A DNA stretch of 31,796 bases from CAYOOT01 sp964405665. GTDB taxonomy: Bacteria > Bdellovibrionota_C > UBA2361 > SZUA-149 > CAZDWZ01. The translations under genes were made by a program, and so were the position numbers. The notes under the pieces were generated by a model. The model had not been told where the DNA came from, did no database searches, and saw nothing but the letters and a program-made list of their open reading frames with translations. Below, in pieces: positions 1-7,883 of this stretch. Numbering within the stretch: the first letter of the stretch is position 1; the number at the start of each line of letters is the position of its first letter. Location of the stretch: positions 1-31,796 of the forward strand of contig CAYOOT010000024.1 in assembly GCA_964405665.1 (NCBI GenBank). The letters are read 5' to 3'.

Positions 1-503
1 TCAGCTAAAATACTTCTGCGTTGCAAATCAGCATCATGAGCAATCGGTTGCTTTTGTTTATGAATGTCTCGTTGCAATTTAATTAGAGCATCAAGGATTG
101 CTTCCGGGCGTGGTGGGCAGCCGGGAATATACATATCGACAGGAATAATTTTATCTGCTCCGGCGACGGTGGCATAGTTGTCATAGAATCCACCACTGGA
201 AGCGCAAGCCCCGAAAGCAATGACCCATTTTGGTTCGGTCATTTGTTCATAGACTCTTAATAATACTGGTGCTTGTTTATGATTAATCGTTCCGACAATC
301 CATAATAAATCAGCCTGTCTCGGAGTGAATCGAGGCAGGGCTGCTCCGAATCTGTCAGTATCGTAATGAGAACAACTTACCGCCATGAATTCCATTCCAC
401 AGCAAGCAGTAACAAAAGGATAAGAAAATAAAGAATATTTTCTGCACCAACCGATAGCAGCATCGAGTGTTGTTGTGATGTAAGATTCTTCTGATTTGAT
501 CAT
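1..503 (-). CDS. nuoB: NADH-quinone oxidoreductase subunit B (partial, runs off window edge)
   Basis: Reading the minus strand from the ATG at 503 gives an open frame of 167 codons that is still open at base 1, so the C-terminus is missing. It matches the NuoB/PSST family of respiratory complex I, which holds iron-sulfur cluster N2, the last cluster before quinone. The four cluster ligands are visible: adjacent Cys34 and Cys35 in TACCGMEF, Cys100 in ACASSGG and Cys129 in PGCPPRPEA. It begins 21 bases after the tyrS stop on the same strand, an unusual neighbour for a nuo gene. NuoB normally sits in a nuoABCD cluster; no nuoA precedes it here, so nuoC and the rest may lie beyond the window edge. 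Family call is secure; the genomic setting cannot be judged. Confidence 0.95.
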   Translation of the reverse strand, partial: MIKSEESYITTTLDAAIGWCRKYSLFSYPFVTACCGMEFMAVSCSHYDTDRFGAALPRFTPRQADLLWIVGTINHKQAPVLLRVYEQMTEPKWVIAFGACASSGGFYDNYATVAGADKIIPVDMYIPGCPPRPEAILDALIKLQRDIHKQKQPIAHDADLQRRSILA

Positions 504-524
504 AAATTCCTAAGACTATATATT

Positions 525-1814
525 TTAGCTCAATTGTAGAAGATGATAGTTTTTTTTGCCACTTCTAATTACTAAGACGGAATTGCCGATAAAATTACCC
601 AGAGTTATCTGTTCGTTGGGATTAATATTTTTTTCATTATTTAGATAAATACCGCCACCTTCAATCAATCTTCTGGCCTCTCCTTTGGACTTAGAGACAC
701 TACAACGAACTAAAAGGTCAGTTAAGGAAAGTCCGGAACCAATTTCTGCAGTGTTTAAACTAGTAGAAGGAACTTCAGCAAAAATCTCTAGTAAGGTTTT
801 AGCATCAATATTCTCAATTTTTTCTCCAAAAAGGACTCTGCTTGCTTGTAGGGCTTTTTTTGTTTCTGTTTCACCATGGACCAAAGTGGTTAAATGCGTG
901 GCAATATATTGCTGAGCGCGACGTTTTTCTGGCTCTTCTTTTAAAGATTTTTTTAAATCTTCCAATTCGCTGCCATCACAAGGGGTAAAAATTAAAATAT
1001 ATTTAATGATGTCTTCATCAGTGGTGTTGTACCAATATTGATAGAAATTATAGACAGAAGTTTTTTCCGGACTTAACCAGATAGTGCCTTTTTCAGTTTT
1101 GCCAAACTTTGCCCCGGTAGAAGTTGTTAAGAGGGGAAAAGTTAAACCAAAGCAACTAGCAGTATCCGGGTTTTTCTTTCTAATTAGATCCAATCCGGCA
1201 GTGATATTGCCCCATTGATCGGAACCACCAACTTGCATCCGACAATTCATGTTTTTATTCAACCAATAAAAATCATAGCCTTGAAGCAGCATATAGCTAA
1301 ACTCAGTGTAACTAATTCCTTGTTCGCGATTTTCTAAGCGTGACTTAACTGAATCTTTGGCGATCATGTAATTTACTGTAATGTGTTTTCCGACATCGCG
1401 TAAAAATTCAATCATACTGATGGTGTTAAGCCAATCGCTGTTTTTTACCAATTGATAGCTATTACTTCCCTTGTCTGACAAAAACATTTTTAATTGTTTT
1501 TCCATTCCGGAAATATTTTTTGCTAAGGTTTGTTCATCGAGCAGTTTACGTTCTTCAGATTTTCCAGAGGGATCGCCAATCATGCCCGTAGCCGAACCAA
1601 GAACAACAATTGGTTTGTGTCCTGCTTCTTGCAAGCGGCGCATAATTAAAAGAGGAACCATATTCCCAGCTTGTAGGCTATCGGAAGTTGGATCAAAACC
1701 GCAGTAAAATGTCAGGGGTTCTTTTTTTAAAAGTTGGCGTAACTCCTCAAGGTGCGAAGCATCATGAACGCATCCTCGTTTTTGAAGTTTCTCGATAATA
1801 TCTAGAGTAGGCAT
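525..1814 (-). CDS. tyrS: Tyrosyl-tRNA synthetase
   Basis: Charges tRNA-Tyr with tyrosine in the cytoplasm. The 429-residue length is normal. The N-terminal Rossmann domain shows GFDPTSDSL at 39-47, the GMIGDPSGKS loop, YTEFSYMLLQGYDF and the GGSDQWGNI tyrosine/ATP-binding segment. The KMSKS equivalent is KFGKT at 236-240, as in Escherichia coli TyrRS. A C-terminal S4 RNA-binding domain occupies about 360-429. The oddity is the class I signature: where most TyrRS have HxGH or HxGN, this protein reads QAGN at 48-51, so the first histidine is glutamine. It follows dciA with a 1-base gap and precedes nuoB by 21 bases, so it is probably cotranscribed with ftsB and dciA. Confidence 0.97.
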   Translation of the reverse strand: MPTLDIIEKLQKRGCVHDASHLEELRQLLKKEPLTFYCGFDPTSDSLQAGNMVPLLIMRRLQEAGHKPIVVLGSATGMIGDPSGKSEERKLLDEQTLAKNISGMEKQLKMFLSDKGSNSYQLVKNSDWLNTISMIEFLRDVGKHITVNYMIAKDSVKSRLENREQGISYTEFSYMLLQGYDFYWLNKNMNCRMQVGGSDQWGNITAGLDLIRKKNPDTASCFGLTFPLLTTSTGAKFGKTEKGTIWLSPEKTSVYNFYQYWYNTTDEDIIKYILIFTPCDGSELEDLKKSLKEEPEKRRAQQYIATHLTTLVHGETETKKALQASRVLFGEKIENIDAKTLLEIFAEVPSTSLNTAEIGSGLSLTDLLVRCSVSKSKGEARRLIEGGGIYLNNEKNINPNEQITLGNFIGNSVLVIRSGKKNYHLLQLS

Positions 1815-1815
1815 G

Positions 1816-2178
1816 CTATTTATTTTTAAAATTATTAGGGTTTCCTATAACAAATTTCAGATCTTCAATGATCGCTCCAACGCCAAAATTATTTATAGTT
1901 TCCATCAGTTTATCTTTTTTAAAAGATAATTCCTGGGCCCATACTGCATCAAGAACCCTGATTTGTAAAATCTTTCTGCGAATGATCTTTTCCGGTACTG
2001 CCACCTTGGCAATCTCTAAGCCGACAATTTCTTCCCACTCCGGGAAAATGGCGTAGTCTTTGATTTTTTGTTTTAAATGATAGGCTTTTAGAGTTTTATC
2101 GAGAATTTCGGAGATATTTTTGGCAGGAGCTTTTCTCTTGTTGGGAATAAAGTTAGGGGTGTTCCTTTTTTGCGTCAT
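1816..2178 (-). CDS. DciA-like DUF721 protein
   Basis: A 120-residue protein with the DUF721 pattern: a basic N-terminal tail, then PEWEEIVGLEIAKVAVPEKI (about 47-66), and the WAQELSFKKDKLMETIN segment with the typical Trp-Ala-x-Glu-Leu. DUF721 includes DciA, the ancestral loader of the replicative helicase DnaB in bacteria that lack DnaC or DnaI. Function here is inferred from family only; no dnaA, dnaB or gyrB neighbour is present. The start overlaps the end of ftsB by 26 bases, which suggests translational coupling, and tyrS follows with almost no gap. Confidence 0.8.
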   Translation of the reverse strand: MTQKRNTPNFIPNKRKAPAKNISEILDKTLKAYHLKQKIKDYAIFPEWEEIVGLEIAKVAVPEKIIRRKILQIRVLDAVWAQELSFKKDKLMETINNFGVGAIIEDLKFVIGNPNNFKNK

Positions 2179-2473
2179 AGAGATTATTTTTTATTGGTTC
2201 AGCCTCGGAGAAGATATATATTACTTCTTGAGGTTTTGCCAAACCCAGCTCTTCGCGAGCAGCTTTTTCTACCGCATAGTCGGAATTTTTTAGAGAATTA
2301 ATTTTATTTTGCAAACTGGATACCTTTAGTGCCAATTCGCTATTTTTACTGTTAAATTTTTCGAGTTCTGAATCAATCTTCTTTAAATGTAAATATCCAT
2401 GATTCCCCATAAAGGAGAAAAAAAGTAGTACTAAAGATAAACCAAAGATCGCAATATTTGTAAGATTGTTCAC
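2153..2473 (-). CDS. ftsB: FtsB/DivIC-family cell division protein
   Basis: A 106-residue bitopic protein: short cytoplasmic tip, one membrane helix at about 5-22, then a heptad-rich coiled coil (about 30-65) and the family motif around YAVEKAAREELGLAKPQEVIYIF. This is the architecture of FtsB/DivIC, which with FtsL and FtsQ licenses septal peptidoglycan synthesis. The start codon is GTG at 2473, with AAGG ten bases upstream. It is the first gene of a minus-strand run ftsB-dciA-tyrS-nuoB and diverges from enolase across about 180 bases, an arrangement (ftsB next to eno) seen in many bacteria. The C-terminal 25 residues overlap the dciA frame. Confidence 0.85.
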   Translation of the reverse strand: MNNLTNIAIFGLSLVLLFFSFMGNHGYLHLKKIDSELEKFNSKNSELALKVSSLQNKINSLKNSDYAVEKAAREELGLAKPQEVIYIFSEAEPIKNNLYDAKKEHP

Positions 2474-2655
2474 TGAATAATTGCCTTAATTAAACTTTAA
2501 AGGTTCTATCAGTATATCTGAAGAGGATAAGCAGATAAATCTTTTTTTGGCTTAAACTTTGATAAAAGATCGACCACTTTGATTTTTTTTTTGCTTGTAG
2601 TAAGCCTCTTAGCTTGAGTAGTTGATTAACGTAATTTTAACTTATTTAAAGTAAT

Positions 2656-3942
2656 ATGAAGACAGTAATTAGATCAGTGTATGGCTTACAAATTTTAGAT
2701 TCAAGAGGAAATCCCACAATCGCCGTGAAAGTAGAATTAGAAGATGGCAGTGTGGGACTTTCCAGCGTTCCCTCAGGTGCTTCCACTGGAGAATTTGAAG
2801 CGGTAGAACTTCGAGATGGTGATAGCACAAAATACAGAGGCAAAGGGGTTTTGAAGGCAGTTTCTAATGTTAATAAGATAATTGCTTCTGCTCTCAAAGG
2901 ACAAGATGCCAAAGAACAAATAAAAATCGATCAACAGTTATTAGCGCTTGATGGCACAGCTAATAAAGCCAAACTTGGCGCCAATGCAATTTTGGGAGTT
3001 AGTTTGGCTACTGCAAGGGCTTATGCGATCAGTCAGGGAGTAGAATTATTTGAGCTTCTTGGAAATAATCAAGGAGTTACTCTTCCTGTTCCCATGGTCA
3101 ATGTGATTAATGGCGGCGCGCATGCCAACAACAGTCTGGATATTCAAGAATTTATGATTGTCCCTCATGGGGCCAGCAGTTTTTCTGAAGCAATGAGAAT
3201 GAGCGCCGAAGTATTTCATACACTAGGTTCACTGCTAAAAAACGATGGTTATAATACTGCTGTAGGAGATGAAGGGGGCTATGCTCCACGACTGGAATCT
3301 TTGGAAGAAGCATTTGATTATCTTTTAAAAGCGATAGAAAAAGCCGGCTATAAACCGGCAGAGCAAATTTCTCTAGCGCTTGATGTGGCGGCTAGTGAGT
3401 TAGTTAAACAAAAAGGGGATCAAACAACTTATCAATTTATTAAAGGTGGAATTCCTGAAAAGACTTCATTGCAGTTGATCGATTTATATGCAGATTGGAT
3501 TAAACACTATCCAATTATCAGTATCGAAGATGGTTTGGGAGAACAAGATTGGAGTGGTTGGAAACAAATCACAGCAAAATTAGGTTCCCAAGTGCAATTA
3601 GTAGGTGATGATTTATTTGTTACCAATACTGAGCGCATTAAAAGAGGAATTGAAGAAAAAGCTGCTAATTCTTTGCTGGTTAAATTAAACCAAATTGGCA
3701 GTTTAACAGAAACCCTAGAAGCGATTCAAACGGCGAAAAAAGCCAACTATACTAATGTTATTTCGCATCGTTCCGGAGAAACTGAGGATGCGACAATTGC
3801 AGATTTGGCAGTTGCTACAAACGCCGGACAAATTAAAACCGGCTCAATGTGTCGCGGAGAAAGAATTGCCAAGTATAATCGCTTACTTTGGATCGAAGAT
3901 CGTTTGGGAGCAAAAGCGGTTTATCAGGATCCTTATAAGTAA
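2656..3942 (+). CDS. eno: Enolase (phosphopyruvate hydratase)
   Basis: Interconverts 2-phosphoglycerate and phosphoenolpyruvate in glycolysis. The 428-residue length and all hallmarks are present: the mobile loop SGAST at 40-44, the three magnesium ligands Asp243 (LALDVAASE), Glu291 (SIEDGLGEQDW) and Asp318 (VGDDLFVTN), the catalytic lysine in LLVKLNQIGS, and the signature SHRSGETEDATIADLAVA. No good Shine-Dalgarno sequence precedes the ATG. The 182 bases upstream hold AT-rich sequence and poly-T tracts but no promoter I would defend. It is followed six bases later by a small membrane protein gene on the same strand. Confidence 0.98.
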   Translation: MKTVIRSVYGLQILDSRGNPTIAVKVELEDGSVGLSSVPSGASTGEFEAVELRDGDSTKYRGKGVLKAVSNVNKIIASALKGQDAKEQIKIDQQLLALDGTANKAKLGANAILGVSLATARAYAISQGVELFELLGNNQGVTLPVPMVNVINGGAHANNSLDIQEFMIVPHGASSFSEAMRMSAEVFHTLGSLLKNDGYNTAVGDEGGYAPRLESLEEAFDYLLKAIEKAGYKPAEQISLALDVAASELVKQKGDQTTYQFIKGGIPEKTSLQLIDLYADWIKHYPIISIEDGLGEQDWSGWKQITAKLGSQVQLVGDDLFVTNTERIKRGIEEKAANSLLVKLNQIGSLTETLEAIQTAKKANYTNVISHRSGETEDATIADLAVATNAGQIKTGSMCRGERIAKYNRLLWIEDRLGAKAVYQDPYK

Positions 3943-3948
3943 AGTTCC

Positions 3949-4212
3949 ATGTCTGAATTTAATTTAGAATCTGAAGTTAAAGCGATTATTGAACGAAATA
4001 AGCGAGTAGAGTTAGAAAAAGCTTGGGAAACAAGTAAAACAAGAAAGTTTTTCATCGTGCTCATTACCTATCTTTTAATGTGTTTAACTTTTCATTCTAT
4101 TGGCGTAGAAAATTTTTTCATGAATGCGATCATACCCACTCTGGGGTATTTTTTGTCGACGTTATCTTTGCCTGTTTTTAAGGATTGTTGGTTGAAGTTA
4201 TTTTATAAGTAG
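3949..4212 (+). CDS. Small two-helix membrane protein, unknown function
   Basis: An 87-residue protein. Residues 1-32 are charged and probably helical; two hydrophobic segments follow at about 33-52 and 56-78, the second containing IPTLGYFLSTLSLPVF, and a short basic tail ends the protein. The pattern (charged helix, membrane hairpin, P-T-L-G-Y-F-L-S-T-L-S-L-P) resembles small uncharacterised membrane proteins I associate with uncultured bacteria, but I cannot name a family. It starts 6 bases after eno, so it is likely cotranscribed. Its TAG stop lies inside the palindromic repeat at 4206-4240, so the last residues (…FYK) are encoded at the repeat boundary. Confidence 0.7.
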   Translation: MSEFNLESEVKAIIERNKRVELEKAWETSKTRKFFIVLITYLLMCLTFHSIGVENFFMNAIIPTLGYFLSTLSLPVFKDCWLKLFYK

Positions 4213-4240
4213 GGGCACCCATAAAGGGTGCCCCTACTTA
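4206..4240. repeat. REP-like palindrome, single unit
   Basis: Perfect 15-base arms (4206-4220 and 4226-4240) around the 5-base loop ATAAA, core GGGGCACCC. The same unit occurs twice, in opposite orientation, at 24914-24991. It lies between convergent genes and would fold into a strong hairpin in transcripts from either side, so it probably also ends transcription or protects 3' ends. The TAG at 4210-4212, stop codon of the upstream gene, is part of the left arm. Confidence 0.9.
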
Positions 4241-4251
4241 TATTATTTATC

Positions 4252-4683
4252 TTACTTAACCTTAGTATTAATCCCCACATTATCAATCCCCGCCTGTTTC
4301 GCCTGATCCAAAACCTCCACCACCGTTCCATGACTAGTATTTTTATCAGCCAGAAGATTAAGGTTAATTCCAGGATTACTTAATTTTAAATCCTTAAGAG
4401 TTTTCCCTAACTCTCCAAAAGCAATTGCGCGAGCAGGAGCATTCTTTTCAGCGATAAATATTTTTTTATCTTCAGTAATAGTTAATGATACTTCTTTTGC
4501 TTCCTTGTTCTCTGCAGTTTTATTAGCCGAAGTTTCCGGAAGATTAACAGGAATATTATTTACATTAGAAAATGTCGTGGTGACCATGAAAAATAAAAGG
4601 AGCACGAAAAGGACATCGATCATTGAAGTAAGATCGATTCCTAAATATTGTTCATCCGCTGAACTATCATTTTGAAATTTCAT
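4252..4683 (-). CDS. ExbD/TolR-family energy transduction protein
   Basis: A 143-residue protein with a short cytoplasmic N-terminus, one membrane helix at about 18-40 and a periplasmic ExbD/TolR domain. The helix carries the key acidic residue of the family, Asp23 in LTSMIDVLFVLLLFF (equivalent to ExbD Asp25 / TolR Asp23). Such proteins sit inside a pentamer of ExbB/TolQ and use proton flow to energise TonB or the Tol-Pal system, so they imply an outer membrane. No exbB, tolQ, tonB or tolB gene is adjacent, so it is an orphan in this window; whether it serves TonB-like or Tol-like transport cannot be decided. It diverges from the larC-like gene. Confidence 0.9.
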   Translation of the reverse strand: MKFQNDSSADEQYLGIDLTSMIDVLFVLLLFFMVTTTFSNVNNIPVNLPETSANKTAENKEAKEVSLTITEDKKIFIAEKNAPARAIAFGELGKTLKDLKLSNPGINLNLLADKNTSHGTVVEVLDQAKQAGIDNVGINTKVK

Positions 4684-4710
4684 AGATCGATATTTAACTC
4701 AGACAAAAAA

Positions 4711-4716
4711 ATTATA
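4711..4716 (-). promoter_or_regulatory. Possible -10 box for the exbD-like gene
   Basis: On the minus strand this reads TATAAT, 28 bases before the ATG at 4683, in the AT-rich 63-base gap between divergent genes. I find no convincing -35 at the right distance, so it rests on one perfect hexamer only. Confidence 0.3.
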
Positions 4717-4746
4717 CAAATCAAAATAATATGATATGTTTCTTGC

Positions 4747-5529
4747 ATGAAAACAGCTTATGTCGATTGTTCAGTGGGAGCCTCGGGAGATATGCTTTTA
4801 GGGGCAATCTTAAATGCTCTTATTCTAGAAGATAGTAACACTAATCCTTTGAAACTTTGGGAAGAGAATATTAAGGCAGTAATGAATCATCAACAAGGAG
4901 GAAGATATCTTTCTAAAAAAGTTCTTAAAACAGGTGTAGAAGCTTTGAAGATTGATTTTTTTGTTAAAGATATTCATGCCGATGTTTTTAATGATTCCAA
5001 GCACTCGCATGTGCATTATTCTGAAATTAAGCAGATGTTAACTGGTTTTGTAGAACAAAAAAAATTGGCAACGGATATTTTTGAATTGAGTATTAAAATA
5101 TTTGATATTTTAGCTGATGCTGAAGCCAAAGCTCATAACACTTCTATCGAATATGTACATTTCCACGAAGTGGGAGCCTATGATTCCATTATGGATATTG
5201 TTGGTTTTGCGGCGGCGTTTAAGCAAAGTGGAATAGAAAAAGTGGTTTGTTCTAAAATTGGAGTTGGTTCAGGAAAAGTTAATACCGCTCATGGCGAACT
5301 GGATGTGCCCACACCGGCAGTAGCAGAAATTATCAAAAAGTATGATTTGCTAACTACCGGGACTAATTTAAAAGGGGAATGCCTGACACCTACGGGAGCA
5401 TGTATTCTTGCGGCGATCGTTGACGAATGGATCGAAAAATTTGATTTTTTTAAACCCAAAGTAGCGGGAGTAGGAGCAGGAAATAGGGAATGTGCCTATC
5501 CCAATGTTCTTAAATGGGGGCTTATCTAG
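4747..5529 (+). CDS. LarC N-terminal domain (LarC1) protein, lacks LarC2
   Basis: The 260 residues match the N-terminal part of the LarC/DUF111 family: SVGASGDMLLGAIL near the start, HFHEVGAYDSIMDIVG in the middle, the GKVNTAHGELDVPTPA block and LTPTGACILAAI. LarC makes the nickel-pincer nucleotide cofactor of lactate racemase by inserting nickel. Family members are usually about 400 residues; here the frame stops just after VGAGNRECAYPNVL, where the first half normally joins the CTP-binding LarC2 half. In Lactobacillus plantarum the halves are joined by ribosomal frameshifting, but I see no LarC2-like coding in any frame after 5529. Without LarC2, nickel insertion is doubtful. No larB or larE is nearby. 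No Shine-Dalgarno sequence precedes the ATG. Confidence 0.8.
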   Translation: MKTAYVDCSVGASGDMLLGAILNALILEDSNTNPLKLWEENIKAVMNHQQGGRYLSKKVLKTGVEALKIDFFVKDIHADVFNDSKHSHVHYSEIKQMLTGFVEQKKLATDIFELSIKIFDILADAEAKAHNTSIEYVHFHEVGAYDSIMDIVGFAAAFKQSGIEKVVCSKIGVGSGKVNTAHGELDVPTPAVAEIIKKYDLLTTGTNLKGECLTPTGACILAAIVDEWIEKFDFFKPKVAGVGAGNRECAYPNVLKWGLI

Positions 5530-5548
5530 CTGAAATTAAATAAATTAA

Positions 5549-5600
5549 TTAAGATCGTAGCTTTGTTTGCGGCTTCCTTTGATCTTAAGCCATTTTTTTT
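5549..5600 (+). terminator. Possible rho-independent terminator after the larC-like gene
   Basis: Eight-base arms TTAAGATC (5549-5556) and GATCTTAA (5581-5588) are followed by GCCA and eight T (5593-5600). The 24-base loop is long and the stem is AT-rich, so this is only a candidate. Confidence 0.4.
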
Positions 5601-5655
5601 AAATTTTTGTCATAACTTAGGTAATAAGCTTTTTAAGATAAGGTAAGGTATTATT

Positions 5656-7491
5656 ATGGCAAATATCGACGCAAAAAATATTAAATTCGATACGATAATT
5701 AAAGCCGCTTCGGAAGCCTTCGCTACGCTTCCGGAAAGAATCAGTTCCGATGTAGATCTTCTTCTCTCTGGTTTTAGTAATGTTACTGTTCTGCCAAAAA
5801 TGTCTGCTCGTGAACAGAAAGCGTTGAATGAAGTAATCGACTTCCTGGCTCCCAATAAATTAGGTGGTAAAAATCGTAAGTTTGATTACGGCGATTTGTC
5901 TCAAGTTGTTGAAGCTCTAAAAAAAGATCCACAAATCGCTAGTCAAATTAACACAGCGATATGGAATACCGCTTACAGTACAGCTGAGTCCCATGTTCCT
6001 AATGGTTTATTTTCACGAATTATCAGAAGAATTGCTTATCATAAAGCCGAAAAGAATGTTTATGATAACTATTCAACTTATTATGCTCAAGGTGAGAAAA
6101 TTGCCGAACAAAGAATTGTAGGAGAAATTCAAGGAAGTTTGGACGCAATGGGAGTTGATAAAAAAAATAATCAACCGGATAATATTTCAAGAAATATCAG
6201 TCTTGCGGAGATGGAGCGTTTTAAAGTTAATCTTAAAATATTAGATAATTATTATGAAAAAGCAATAGAAAGTACCAAAGTTATTAGATCCGTTTCTGTT
6301 CCGGAAAACGGACTAAGTGCCCAAATGCTCGAAAATCTTAAAGAGGGGAAATTGCCTAACAACGATTCCTCAAGAAAAATTCCCTTTGTGCCCTCAAAAT
6401 CTAATTTGCTTTATGCCACTGATGCACAGCTTGTAGAATTTGGCATACCTCAAAATCAAGTTTCCGCTTATCGAGAAAAAAGTGAATTTTATTATGATCG
6501 CCAAACAGACAGTTTGATTCATCGCGGTAAAGAGCCTCAAATAAAACCTGACGGCACTGCGGAATTTACTTGGGGTCAAAAAAATAGAAATGGTTCCTAT
6601 GATCAATACGGATATTATCATGTCCCGAGCTGGCAGCATGTGCACGATCTGCAAAAAGTGGAAGGAGAAAAATTAGATCGCTATACTAATTGGAGAGGCA
6701 ACAGTAATTTGACATTGGAAAAAATAGCTTCACTGGGAAAAGTTTTTGGTCAAGAGCCGGAATCTTTTGAAGGCAAATACAGTTTAGAAGGGAAGCGAGT
6801 ATACAGGTTAAAAGATGCACAATACGTGGCCATTGGAGAAAAAACTGGAAAAACTGACGCTAAAGGAAAAGAAATTTATGCTTGGCACAGAGCCAATCCT
6901 AGTGAAATGTTAGATCTGAAAAAATATGATCAATATAATGAATGGCAAGCAGTTTATAAAAACAAATTGGAGAAAGCAGATTGCAAAACTATTGCCGATT
7001 TGGGAATTGATAGCAAGTTTTTGAAGAAATATGATTATTATCTTAAAAAAGATGCTCAAGGAAATAATGCTGAGCTTATTTTTCATTCCAAAAAAGATTT
7101 CACACAAGGAGCAATCAGCATTAAAGACTTAGCAAAGCAGAAATATAGAAGCCTGAACTCAGAAGAAGCCAGTAATCTTGCCAAAATACGCAGTGAAGAA
7201 GCTACCACTGAACTAAAGTTAAGTAGAATCGATCCTACTGATGATCAATATAAATCAATGCTTGCTGGCTATGATACGAAGAAAATAAAATTTTTTGCTG
7301 GTCTGCAAGGAGAAATAATTGCTCAGTATATGGCTGATGGAAAATTAATTACTGCAGTAAATTATGGCAATAAGGCCGTATTTAATAATGCTCAAGCTTT
7401 AGATCGAAAATCTTGGGTTTTGGGCCAAGATTTTGTCGCGGAGATTGAAAAGCTCAATAAACAAGAAAAAGCAGCAATTGCCAAATCCTAA
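5656..7491 (+). CDS. 611-residue soluble protein of unknown family with three weak internal repeats
   Basis: I do not recognise this protein. It has no signal peptide or membrane segment and is rich in Lys, Asp, Gln and Tyr. Residues 1-240 look helical. From about 250 onward I see three loosely similar modules starting near 256 (TDAQLVEFGI), 352 (TLEKIASLGK) and 442 (DCKTIADLGI), about 90-96 residues apart. Each has a helix with (A/E)xLG-type ending, then a Tyr-rich segment such as KYDYYLKKD or EFYYDRQT and a strand such as ELIFHSKK or SLIHRGKE. The C-terminus ends in a charged helix. AAGGTAAGG lies just upstream of the ATG at 5656. Flanks are a larC-like gene and a 69-residue gene with its own promoter, so context gives no role. 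Confidence 0.75.
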   Translation: MANIDAKNIKFDTIIKAASEAFATLPERISSDVDLLLSGFSNVTVLPKMSAREQKALNEVIDFLAPNKLGGKNRKFDYGDLSQVVEALKKDPQIASQINTAIWNTAYSTAESHVPNGLFSRIIRRIAYHKAEKNVYDNYSTYYAQGEKIAEQRIVGEIQGSLDAMGVDKKNNQPDNISRNISLAEMERFKVNLKILDNYYEKAIESTKVIRSVSVPENGLSAQMLENLKEGKLPNNDSSRKIPFVPSKSNLLYATDAQLVEFGIPQNQVSAYREKSEFYYDRQTDSLIHRGKEPQIKPDGTAEFTWGQKNRNGSYDQYGYYHVPSWQHVHDLQKVEGEKLDRYTNWRGNSNLTLEKIASLGKVFGQEPESFEGKYSLEGKRVYRLKDAQYVAIGEKTGKTDAKGKEIYAWHRANPSEMLDLKKYDQYNEWQAVYKNKLEKADCKTIADLGIDSKFLKKYDYYLKKDAQGNNAELIFHSKKDFTQGAISIKDLAKQKYRSLNSEEASNLAKIRSEEATTELKLSRIDPTDDQYKSMLAGYDTKKIKFFAGLQGEIIAQYMADGKLITAVNYGNKAVFNNAQALDRKSWVLGQDFVAEIEKLNKQEKAAIAKS

Positions 7492-7511
7492 TCCGCCTTT
7501 AAAGAAGCCCC

Positions 7512-7540
7512 TTGTTAATTCTTGGCATCATAATTAAAAT
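7512..7540 (+). promoter_or_regulatory. Sigma70-type promoter for the 69-residue protein gene
   Basis: TTGTTA (7512-7517), a 17-base spacer, then TAAAAT (7535-7540), 37 bases before the ATG at 7578. Four and five of six positions match the consensus boxes, with ideal spacing. Confidence 0.5.
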
Positions 7541-7577
7541 AGTCTAGGATCAGTAACCAAGATAAATAAGGAGTTTT

Positions 7578-7787
7578 ATGGATTGCCCTTTCAAACCAGG
7601 TGACAGAGTAGCAAGAGCTGATGGACTTGTTGGTCCGACAGGTACTGTTCAGAATATTAGAGTGGAAGTGATCAGAAGTTCGCTTAAGCCCAGTATTAGT
7701 GAAGCACCCGGATTGGCGATTACTGTTCTTTGGGACAATGGTACTTTATCACATTTTGTTCCTGATGGATTAAGAAAAGTAGACTAA
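7578..7787 (+). CDS. 69-residue small protein, SH3/KOW-like fold suspected
   Basis: Unknown small protein preceded by a strong AAGGAG (7568-7573) four bases from the ATG and by a good promoter, so it is very likely expressed on its own. The opening FKPGDRVARADGLVGPTGTV has the spacing of small beta-barrel (SH3, KOW or Tudor-like) domains: a 'PGDRV' strand, then a Gly-rich turn and 'GTV' strand. It closes with ITVLWDNGTLSHFVPDGLRKV, which fits a beta-barrel end. No catalytic or metal motif is visible. The fold is inferred from pattern only. Confidence 0.65.
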   Translation: MDCPFKPGDRVARADGLVGPTGTVQNIRVEVIRSSLKPSISEAPGLAITVLWDNGTLSHFVPDGLRKVD

Positions 7788-7807
7788 GAAAAATAGATAA
7801 ATTTCAC

Positions 7808-7877
7808 TTCTCCCCTTTTTCACCCGCTATTTATATTCTAGTAATAGCTATAGTTTGATGCCTGAAAAAGGGGAGAA
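7808..7877. repeat. Inverted repeat between convergent genes, likely bidirectional terminator
   Basis: Fifteen-base perfect arms (7808-7822 and 7863-7877; left arm TTCTCCCCTTTTTCA) enclose a 40-base loop that itself has a 6-base stem GCTATT/AATAGC (7826-7831, 7843-7848). It fills the gap between the 69-residue gene and plsY, which converge. No copy elsewhere in the window. Confidence 0.7.
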
Positions 7878-7883
7878 AGAGAA

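Noticed and set aside
2474..2655. Small RNA or promoter in the ftsB-eno gap
   Set aside because: Only AT-rich sequence, poly-T tracts and a short ACTTTGAT direct repeat are visible; no box pair or stable fold stands out.
5530..5655. Frameshifted LarC2 half after the larC-like gene
   Set aside because: All three frames after 5529 are broken by stops at once and show no LarC-like residues.
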